A DNA stretch of 64,000 bases from Planctomycetaceae bacterium (GTDB lineage: Bacteria; Planctomycetota; Planctomycetia; Planctomycetales; Planctomycetaceae), in contig JAWKUA010000010.1 in NCBI GenBank assembly GCA_041398785.1, positions 174,053 to 238,052 of the forward strand, given 5' to 3'. Each line of letters starts with the position of its first letter. Position 1 is the stretch's first letter. Of this stretch, positions 1-6,950 are shown piece by piece. The notes beneath the pieces are model-generated. The model worked only from the letters and a program-made list of their open reading frames with translations, had not been told where the DNA came from and ran no database searches. The position numbers were made by a program, and so were the translations under genes.

Positions 1-126
1 GGCCGTAATCGATTCCGCCGCGCAGATGAAGTCGCCTTCGTTTTCGCGGTCTTCGTCATCGACGACAATCACCATGCGGCCGTGCCGAAGTGCGTCGATC
101 GCGTGTTCAATGGATTCCAGTGGCAC
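1..126 (-). CDS. ribB: 3,4-dihydroxy-2-butanone 4-phosphate synthase, N-terminus (partial)
   Basis: This is the first 42 codons of a minus-strand gene that leaves the window at position 1. The reading ends in frame exactly at base 1. Residues about 19-38 show the RibB substrate and metal-binding signature, with VVDDEDRENEGDF followed by ICAAESIT. RibB converts ribulose 5-phosphate to the four-carbon precursor of riboflavin and binds Mg2+ through the first acidic residues of this motif. I chose the GTG at 124-126 because it gives the usual short N-terminus (MPLESIEHAI). Only a few codons lie between an upstream stop and this GTG, so no much longer form is possible. The missing part may be a RibB alone or a RibBA fusion with GTP cyclohydrolase II; the window cannot tell. 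Family identification is firm. Confidence 0.85.
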   Translation of the reverse strand, partial: MPLESIEHAIDALRHGRMVIVVDDEDRENEGDFICAAESITA

Positions 127-479
127 CGAAGTTCTGCTTTCAGGCGGGTCGAAAAGTTGCAGTGAGCGCTATTCTACGTGTCGCGGCTTCCGTAACAACG
201 CCGCGGGACGGGTCGGGTCAGGGAAACGCTGCGGCCGGCGGCGGCATTCGATACCGGAGTTCCAATCGAAGTTGTGCCGAATGTCAACGTCGGACGGACG
301 GATTCATCTGCGATTTGCCGTCGGACGGACTTCGCAGGCTCCGAATCTTGACTCGGCCCGGCGAGATCGTACGCTTCAGTCTGCCGATGTCCGGTTTTTA
401 CCCTCGGCATCCCACCACAACGCCTGTTGCTTAACCGCGGCACGATGCCGCCGCCCGCCTGACACTGGAGATGAAGTCC

Positions 480-2936
480 ATGAGATTCGCTGCCGCGTTG
501 CCCTTGTTTGTTGCGCTGCTGACACCGAACGGCTTGACCGTCGCTGCGGAGTTTTCGCTGTCCATCGGTCCGGCCGCGGACTCCGGTCAGATTCACATTC
601 GCAGCGCCGATATTCGCCAGCAATTGGTCGTCTCGGCAGTGTCCGCCGGCGGAGAACTCGACGTGACGCGACAGGTGACGTTTACCAGTGAACCGGAAGG
701 CGTTGTCACGATCGACGGCACCGGGCTGGTGACACCGCTGCATGACGGCGAAACGGTCATCACCGCGACTCGCGACGATCAGCAGACCAGCATTCCCGTG
801 TCGGTCACCGGCTTCGAATCGCCGCTGCCGATCAGTTTCCGCAACCAGATCACTCCGATCTTCACAAAACTCAGTTGCAACGGAGGCGGCTGTCACGGGA
901 AAGCCAGCGGGCAGAACGGCTTCAAGCTTTCTCTGCTGGGCTTCTATCCGCAGGACGATTACGAATTCCTGCGAAAGGAATCTCGCGGACGGCGAATTTT
1001 TCCGGGTGCTCCGAGTGAAAGCCTGCTGCTGAAAAAAGCCATCGGCCGCAGTCCTCACGGCGGCGGCAAGCGGATGGAACGCGACAGCTACGAATACCGC
1101 ATGCTGGTTCGCTGGATTGAACAGGGCATGCCATACGGCAGCGACAGCGATCCGGAAGTGGTCGGCATTCGCTGCTTCCCCGACGCGCGAGTCATGCCGA
1201 CAAATGGCGAACAGCAGATCGCCGTCATTGCCACCTACAGCGACGGTTCCACCGAAGACGTCACTCGCATGGCACTGTATGAAGCCAACGATACGGAAAT
1301 GGCGGAATGTTCCGGAACCGGGCTCGTCGAGACTCTCGAACTGACCGGCGAAGTGGCCATCATGGCTCGTTATCAGGGCCAGGTCGCCACGTTCCGGGCC
1401 ACGATTCCGCTGGGAGCCGACACGTCCGAAATGCCGGAACCCGCGAATCTTGTCGACAACGCCGTGTTCGACAAACTCCGGCTGCTGGGGATTCCGCCGT
1501 CTCCGGTCTGCGACGACGCGACGTTCCTGCGACGCGTCACGCTGGACATCACCGGTTCCCTGCCGACCGAAGAACAGGTGGCAAAGTTCCTGGCCGACAC
1601 CAGCGCCGACAAACGTGATCGGCTGATTGACGAACTGCTGAACAGCACGGCCTACGCCGATCACTTCGCCAACAAGTGGAACTTCGTCCTGCGAAACAAA
1701 AAGGAACGCGGCGAAGACACACCCGGGACATTTCTGTTTCATCAGTGGGTGTGGGACAGCATCTACGAAAACAAACCTTACGATCGGTTCGTTCGCGAAA
1801 TCATCACTGCATCCGGAGAACCGCTGATCAATCCGGCGGTGACCTGGTACCGCGAAGTCGACCAGACCGAAGAACAGGTCGAAGACACCGCTCAACTGTT
1901 CCTGGGGCTGCGAATTCAATGCGCCCGCTGTCACCACCATCCGTTCGAAAAGTGGAGCCAGAACGATTACTACGGTCTGGCAGCGTTCTTTACGCGAATC
2001 GGGCGGGCCAACATTCCGGGAGCACAGGGCAACACCCGCGATCGCCGCGTGGTCCACAACGAAGGCGTTGCCACGTCACGCAATCCGCGATCCGGCGCTG
2101 ATCTGAAGCCAACCGGCCTTGGCGCGGAAGCGGCGTATGAAATTCCGGCCGACGAAGATCCGCGAATCCGGCTGGCAGACTGGATGTCCGATCCGCAGAA
2201 CCCGTTCTTCGCCCGATCTCTGGTCAACCGCTACTGGAAGCACTTCTTCAGCCGCGGAATTGTCGAACCGGAAGACGACATGCGAGCAACGAATCCGCCC
2301 ACGAATCCCGAACTGCTCGACGGGCTGGCTCAGCACTTTGTTGAATCCGGTTTCGACATGAAGGAACTGATTCGCACGATCTGCCGGTCAAAGACCTATC
2401 AGCTCAGTTCGCTTCCGAACGAATACAATGCGACGGACAAACAGAACTTCTCCCGTTACTACCCGCGGCGACTCAGCGCCGAAGCGCTCTACGACGGATT
2501 CCACATGGTCACGAAAACGTCGGAAGGCTTCAGCGGAATGCCCGGCGGAACCAGAGCCATTCAACTGGTGGATACGTCCAGCGGTCCGTATTTTCTGAAG
2601 GTCTTCGGCCAGCCGCAGGGTGACACCGCCTGCGAGTGCGAACGCAGCCAGGACGCTAATCTCGCCCAAAGCCTCCATTTGCTGAACAGCAAGGAAATCC
2701 AGGACAAGATTGCTCGCGATGGCGCGCGAGCAGCCATTCTGGCGGCCGACGATGCCCGGTCCCACGAAGACCGCATCCGTGAACTTTACCGTGCCGTGTT
2801 TGCCCGCGATCCTCGACCTGACGAACAGGAGATCGCTCTGAAATACATCGAAGGTCACAAGGACGAACCGCGCGTCGCCTATGAAGACATCACCTGGGCT
2901 CTGATCAACACAAAGGAGTTCTTGTTTAATCATTAG
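480..2936 (+). CDS. Secreted DUF1549/DUF1553 protein with Ig-like domains and cytochrome-type motifs
   Basis: A large planctomycete-type secreted protein of 818 residues. A signal peptide (MRFAAALPLFVALL) is followed by a bacterial Ig-like (BIG2) segment at about 40-112. Next comes a cysteine-rich segment with CNGGGCH near residue 133 that resembles the phylum's degenerate cytochrome domains. A second Ig-like stretch lies at about 225-310, then DUF1549 (about 320-510) with a CARCHH motif near 481-486, and DUF1553 (about 565-810). The CARCH motif is a canonical CXXCH heme site; CNGGGCH is spaced CX4CH and may not bind heme. The function of DUF1549/DUF1553 proteins is unknown; a surface redox or polymer-related role is often assumed. 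An ATG at 471 is in frame, but the GGAG at 467-470 sits nine bases before the ATG at 480, which I prefer. The usual partner gene encoding a DUF1501 protein is absent here. Confidence 0.9.
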   Translation: MRFAAALPLFVALLTPNGLTVAAEFSLSIGPAADSGQIHIRSADIRQQLVVSAVSAGGELDVTRQVTFTSEPEGVVTIDGTGLVTPLHDGETVITATRDDQQTSIPVSVTGFESPLPISFRNQITPIFTKLSCNGGGCHGKASGQNGFKLSLLGFYPQDDYEFLRKESRGRRIFPGAPSESLLLKKAIGRSPHGGGKRMERDSYEYRMLVRWIEQGMPYGSDSDPEVVGIRCFPDARVMPTNGEQQIAVIATYSDGSTEDVTRMALYEANDTEMAECSGTGLVETLELTGEVAIMARYQGQVATFRATIPLGADTSEMPEPANLVDNAVFDKLRLLGIPPSPVCDDATFLRRVTLDITGSLPTEEQVAKFLADTSADKRDRLIDELLNSTAYADHFANKWNFVLRNKKERGEDTPGTFLFHQWVWDSIYENKPYDRFVREIITASGEPLINPAVTWYREVDQTEEQVEDTAQLFLGLRIQCARCHHHPFEKWSQNDYYGLAAFFTRIGRANIPGAQGNTRDRRVVHNEGVATSRNPRSGADLKPTGLGAEAAYEIPADEDPRIRLADWMSDPQNPFFARSLVNRYWKHFFSRGIVEPEDDMRATNPPTNPELLDGLAQHFVESGFDMKELIRTICRSKTYQLSSLPNEYNATDKQNFSRYYPRRLSAEALYDGFHMVTKTSEGFSGMPGGTRAIQLVDTSSGPYFLKVFGQPQGDTACECERSQDANLAQSLHLLNSKEIQDKIARDGARAAILAADDARSHEDRIRELYRAVFARDPRPDEQEIALKYIEGHKDEPRVAYEDITWALINTKEFLFNH

Positions 2937-3012
2937 GAGTCAGAGAAGTCGGACTGACATCGCCGGCCGCCGCGGTTCAGTGTTTCGCAGACAGCGATCT
3001 TCGCGGGACAAT

Positions 3013-3051
3013 GGTTGCCAGTTTGCAACCATGTTTGGTTGCAGCTATGAT
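3013..3051 (+). promoter_or_regulatory. Promoter with three-half-site operator before the toxin-antitoxin-like pair
   Basis: The sequence shows a -35 box TTGCAA at 3023-3028 and a -10 box TATGAT at 3046-3051 with an exact 17-base spacer. Three copies of one hexamer in alternating orientation lie across the -35 box and spacer: GGTTGC at 3013-3018, GCAACC at 3025-3030 and GGTTGC at 3037-3042. Each is separated from the next by six bases, so the two adjacent pairs form overlapping palindromes. Transcription would start about ten bases before the ATG at 3069, leaving a very short leader. The layout is what an autorepressing HTH antitoxin would use, and the second gene of the pair encodes such a protein. 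Binding itself is inferred. Confidence 0.6.
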
Positions 3052-3068
3052 TCGGGAAGCGGCAATCG

Positions 3069-3314
3069 ATGGCGGGAACGCTTCGAATTATCTGGGACGA
3101 AGATGCCGGCGGAAACGCAGAACACATAGCTGACAACGGACTGAGCTTCGACGACGTCGAATCAATCCTGGAGTTTCCGTTTGAAAAACTGATCAGTCGC
3201 AGCAGCGGTCGCCCGTTGTGGATTGGTCGGACATTGTCTGGCGAACGAGCGTGTGTGGTCTTTGACTGGTGCGATGTCGATCTGGTTTATCCCGTCACGG
3301 CGTTCCGGATCTGA
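3069..3314 (+). CDS. BrnT-like small toxin candidate
   Basis: An 81-residue basic-to-neutral protein directly before an XRE-type HTH gene, with a 12-base gap. The N-terminal WDEDAGGN..HIADNGLSFDDVESIL pattern matches the BrnT/RelE-fold toxin layout, in which WDE, an NxxHxxxHG-type helix and SFxxA/V..F are followed by two strands carrying a GRT(L)xG turn. Here GRTLSGERACVVFDW and a final YPVTAFRI are seen. BrnT toxins are ribonucleases inhibited by a DNA-binding antitoxin. The similarity is by pattern only, and the catalytic residues of BrnT are not all recognisable. There is no clear ribosome-binding site, in keeping with the near-leaderless transcript predicted from the upstream promoter. 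It could instead be an uncharacterised small regulator. Confidence 0.6.
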   Translation: MAGTLRIIWDEDAGGNAEHIADNGLSFDDVESILEFPFEKLISRSSGRPLWIGRTLSGERACVVFDWCDVDLVYPVTAFRI

Positions 3315-3326
3315 TGGAAGTCGATT

Positions 3327-3656
3327 ATGGCTCAGAAGGTGAAGCCGACACAGGCTCAGCAGTCTCAGTGGAAACAGTCAGTCGCGGAGGTCGACGTGGA
3401 AGTCGATCAGACCCAGGTTCGTGAATTGCTCTCGAAACTCGGCGACACCGGAGTTGATGATGTGATTGACCGTCTCAAAGCGTTGCGGGAATCCCGTGGT
3501 GTGTCACTGCGCGCGCTGGAAGAAAGCAGCGGCATTCCTCGCGGGAGCCTGTCAAAAATCGAAAACCATCAGCATGCACCTGGTCTTGCCACACTCAGCA
3601 GCTACGCAGCCGCACTCGGAAAGACGATCCGAGTCGTTGTCGTGGATAATCCGTAA
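3327..3656 (+). CDS. XRE-family HTH protein, putative antitoxin/autorepressor
   Basis: A 109-residue protein with a Cro/C1-type helix-turn-helix at about 45-100. The visible core is LKALRESRGVSLRALEESSG followed by IPRGSLSKIENHQHAPGLATLSSYAAALG. The first 35 residues are polar and Gln-rich (QAQQSQWKQSV), which could be the toxin-neutralising arm. It follows the BrnT-like gene on the same strand after 12 bases, the toxin-first order used by brnTA and higBA. The three-half-site palindrome overlapping the promoter is its likely operator. No other gene belongs to the unit: downstream is a 174-base gap before the PPC/coiled-coil gene, in which I see nothing. Confidence 0.8.
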   Translation: MAQKVKPTQAQQSQWKQSVAEVDVEVDQTQVRELLSKLGDTGVDDVIDRLKALRESRGVSLRALEESSGIPRGSLSKIENHQHAPGLATLSSYAAALGKTIRVVVVDNP

Positions 3657-3830
3657 GAAACATCAGACTCGCGGCAGGACGTTGATGCCTGCAGGCTGTA
3701 CCTTCAATAACCGCTGAACTTCATCCCGCGATTTTCACAATATCGCGCGACTAGCCACCGGAACTCACAGGCCGGTTACTCGCTGGTCATTCCACCTACC
3801 CGAATCGCGCCTTCCTCCCGAATCCCGCCT

Positions 3831-6800
3831 ATGTCTGCTTTCAATCGTTTCGCCTGCGTCGGCCTTGCGCTGTTGATTCCTGCCGTCGCTGCTGCTCAGC
3901 CGGTGAACCTGCCACAGACTCGGATCACCGCCGTGTTTCCGCCGGGAGCTCAGCAGGGAACGACCGTTGACGTCACCGTGACCGGAGGTTCCGATCTGGA
4001 CGAAGTCAGCGAGCTGCTGTTCAGCCATCCCGGACTGAAGGCGGCGCAGAAGCTGGACGGCGCCGGCAATCCCGTTGGCAACACTTTCACCGTCAGCGTC
4101 GATGCCGCAGTCCGGCCGGGGTTGTACGACCTTCGCGTGAGAGGCCTGTTTGGCATCAGCAATCCGCGAATCTTCCGCGTCGATTCGCTGCCGGAGGTCG
4201 CCGAAGACGATGCCAACAATACCCGCGATGCAGCGAAGCCACTGGTCCGAAACACAATTATCAACGCCCGTTCCAACGGCGGAGCGGACGTCGACATGTA
4301 TCAGATCGATGCCAAAGCCGGTGAAACGATTGTCTTTCGAACGGAAGCCGCCCGGCTGGATTCTCTGATGCAGCCGCTGCTGCAGCTGTTCGATCAGAAC
4401 GGCCGCCGCGTTGGGGAATCCCGCCGCGTGTTGAATCGTGACGCGGCGATCGTTTACCACTGCCAGGCCGACCAGACACTGCTGCTGAAGGTTCACGACA
4501 TCGTCTTCGGAGGCGGCAACGAATTCGTGTATCGACTGTGTGCCGACAACCGGCCTCTTGTCGACTACGTGATGCCGCCGCTGATTTCGACGCAGCGTCC
4601 CACAGAGGTGACTCTGTTCGGCCGACACATTCCCGATGGTGAACCGACCGGCGAAACTCTGGACGGAGTTCCCGTGTTTCGCAAAGCGGCCACGATCAGT
4701 GCGGATGAATACCAGTCGGCGGCCGTTGGAGCCGATTCGGTCGCCACGTCGCTCGATACCCTGCTGTACAGCGGCATCGACGGCAACCTGATCTGTCTGG
4801 CACGGTACGACGGCGGTCCCGTTCCGTCGCCGCCACTATCCGCGGACGCTGCGGGAACGGAAACTTCCGCGGCACTCAGTGTTTCGCTGCCCGCCGAAGT
4901 CAGCGGTCAGTTCGAAGCGCTGAACGACGAAGACGTTGTCCGCTTCGATGCGAAGAAGGGACAGATCTGGCAGATGAACGTGCTGTCGCAGCGGCTGGGA
5001 GCGCCCTCCAATCCGGTCATGGTTGTCGAAAAGATCAACCGGGCGGAAGACGGCAGCGAGTCGTTTCAGCGGCTGGCTCTGGAAGACGACAGCAAACAGA
5101 ATCCCGGCGGCAACCATCTGCCAACGCTGACGACGGACCCGTCGTTCACACTAACCGTTCCGGAAGACGGCTCCTACCGCGTTCGCCTTTATGACCGATA
5201 CGCTGCGTCGCGAGGTTCCGCGGATCTGATCTGGCACCTGTCCATACAGCAGGAAAAGCCTGACTTCCGTGTTGTCGTGTTTGATTCGCAGCCATCAACG
5301 GACGGCAATCAGCCGGCAACGTCCGGAGCCGTCAGCGTTCGCAAAGGCGGCACTTACGAAGTCCCGGTCTACGCGTACCGGTCGGGAGGTCACAACGCAG
5401 ACATTCGGTTGTCGGTGGAAGGTCTGCCGAAAGGCGTCACGTGCAGCCCGGCAGTGATCCCCGCGGGTCAGGCGTCTACGTTTCTGGTCTTTAATGCTGC
5501 GGAAGACGCTCCGGAGTCGGCGGCTCCTGTTCGGATCACGGCATCGTCATCGACCGCGGCGGAAAATCCGGCTCCGCGAATCGCTCAGATTGCCACGCTG
5601 GTTCATGCCGGTGCCAACGGATTGCCGCGAGAAGGTCGCACTGCCGGCTCGCTGCTGGTTGCCGTCATGAAGGATGCGGAACCGTTTTCGATTTCGGCCG
5701 GACCGGCTGTCGTCGACCTGACACAGACTCAGCAACTGCTGCTTCCGATCAAAATCGTGCGGCGAAACGGCTTCGACGGCAATGTCGATATCACGTTCAC
5801 AGGCCAACCCGCCAACGTCGACGTTCCTGAAAAAGTCACGATCGCGAAGGAAGCGGATTCCGCCACCGCTCGGCTGTACTTCAAGGAAAACGCGGCGATC
5901 GGATACGCCACACTGCGAGCCTACGGGACCGCGCAGGTGCCGTATCGCCGCAATCCGTGGCTCGCGGAACGAGCACAGCAGAAACTGGATGCCGCTCAGG
6001 CAAAACTGACGGAAGAACAGAAGAAGCTGGAGGAATCAAAGGCGCAGGTCACGGCCGCTCAGCAGCAGATCACGACGCTGACGGAGCAGATGAAATCGCT
6101 GGAGCAGCAGTTGCAGACTGATCAGTCGACCCGTGATTCTCTGACGGCGCAACTGGCAGAGGCCACCGTGCAGCAGGCCGCCGCTTTGCAACAACTCGAC
6201 AAGATGAAGGAACAGCTTTCGGCAATCAGCAATCCGGAAGGCCGGGATTCCTCCGCACCGGCAGGCGATTTCGACGCCGCGCTGCAGGCGATCCGGCAGG
6301 CGTCTGCGGACGTTGCGGCCGCCGCGAAACCGGTCACCGAGCTCACTCAGAAAACTGCTGAGGCCGCACAGAAGCTGAAATCCACGTCGGCTGCGATCGA
6401 ACAGAACACCGCTCAACTGGCTGAGGCTCGCGGCAAGCTTCCCGCAGCGGAACAGGCCATGCAGACGGCTCAGGCAGCGGTGACTGCCGCCGAAGAAATC
6501 GTCGCAAAACTCGATGCCGAAAAGAACCAGGCCGATGAAGCGCTGAAACAGGCAAACGAAGCCACCAAGGCCAACAATCTCAACATCCGCACACTTGGTA
6601 CTCCGGTGCTGCTTTCCGTCCGCGAAACGCCGTCGACGATTTCCGCCGCGGTGCCCAACGAAGGAGCCGTCCGGAAGGGCGAATCGATCAGCGCGACGAT
6701 TACGATCGCCCGCCGGCCGAACTTCACGGGACCGGTCACAGTGACTCTGGTTCTGCCCGAAGGAAGCACTGTGATCAGTTCTGATTCCGTGGTCATCCCC

Positions 6801-6950
6801 GCCGAAAAGACCGAAGCCGTGCTGACGCTGACCGCCGCCGCGGATGCCGCTCCGGCCGCGATCGCCAACGCGGTGATCCGGGGCACGTCCGAATTCGGCG
6901 GCCGCACCGTTCAGTTTGAAACTCCCATTGCATTGAAGGTGTCCGAATGA
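3831..6950 (+). CDS. Secreted PPC-domain protein with a long coiled coil
   Basis: A 1039-residue exported protein. A signal peptide ends near AAAQP (about residue 23). The N-terminal half contains beta-rich segments of the bacterial pre-peptidase C-terminal (PPC) type, for example VDMYQIDAKAGETIVFRTEA (about 150-170) and a second copy near 365-470 with DVVRFDAKKGQIWQMNVL. Ig-like strands follow at about 500-700. A strongly heptad-like, Ala/Gln/Glu-rich coiled coil runs from about 709 to 917 (LDAAQAKLTEEQKKLEESKA), and a last Ig-like strand set closes the chain. No catalytic motif is visible. The stop codon overlaps the start of the next gene (ATGA), so the two are almost certainly co-translated. 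A structural or scaffolding role on the cell surface is inferred; the function is unknown. Confidence 0.85.
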   Translation: MSAFNRFACVGLALLIPAVAAAQPVNLPQTRITAVFPPGAQQGTTVDVTVTGGSDLDEVSELLFSHPGLKAAQKLDGAGNPVGNTFTVSVDAAVRPGLYDLRVRGLFGISNPRIFRVDSLPEVAEDDANNTRDAAKPLVRNTIINARSNGGADVDMYQIDAKAGETIVFRTEAARLDSLMQPLLQLFDQNGRRVGESRRVLNRDAAIVYHCQADQTLLLKVHDIVFGGGNEFVYRLCADNRPLVDYVMPPLISTQRPTEVTLFGRHIPDGEPTGETLDGVPVFRKAATISADEYQSAAVGADSVATSLDTLLYSGIDGNLICLARYDGGPVPSPPLSADAAGTETSAALSVSLPAEVSGQFEALNDEDVVRFDAKKGQIWQMNVLSQRLGAPSNPVMVVEKINRAEDGSESFQRLALEDDSKQNPGGNHLPTLTTDPSFTLTVPEDGSYRVRLYDRYAASRGSADLIWHLSIQQEKPDFRVVVFDSQPSTDGNQPATSGAVSVRKGGTYEVPVYAYRSGGHNADIRLSVEGLPKGVTCSPAVIPAGQASTFLVFNAAEDAPESAAPVRITASSSTAAENPAPRIAQIATLVHAGANGLPREGRTAGSLLVAVMKDAEPFSISAGPAVVDLTQTQQLLLPIKIVRRNGFDGNVDITFTGQPANVDVPEKVTIAKEADSATARLYFKENAAIGYATLRAYGTAQVPYRRNPWLAERAQQKLDAAQAKLTEEQKKLEESKAQVTAAQQQITTLTEQMKSLEQQLQTDQSTRDSLTAQLAEATVQQAAALQQLDKMKEQLSAISNPEGRDSSAPAGDFDAALQAIRQASADVAAAAKPVTELTQKTAEAAQKLKSTSAAIEQNTAQLAEARGKLPAAEQAMQTAQAAVTAAEEIVAKLDAEKNQADEALKQANEATKANNLNIRTLGTPVLLSVRETPSTISAAVPNEGAVRKGESISATITIARRPNFTGPVTVTLVLPEGSTVISSDSVVIPAEKTEAVLTLTAAADAAPAAIANAVIRGTSEFGGRTVQFETPIALKVSE

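Noticed and set aside
174..2057. Long minus-strand open frame opposite the DUF1549/DUF1553 gene
   Set aside because: It mirrors the codon bias of the real gene on the other strand in GC-rich DNA. It has no start context and no recognisable domain.
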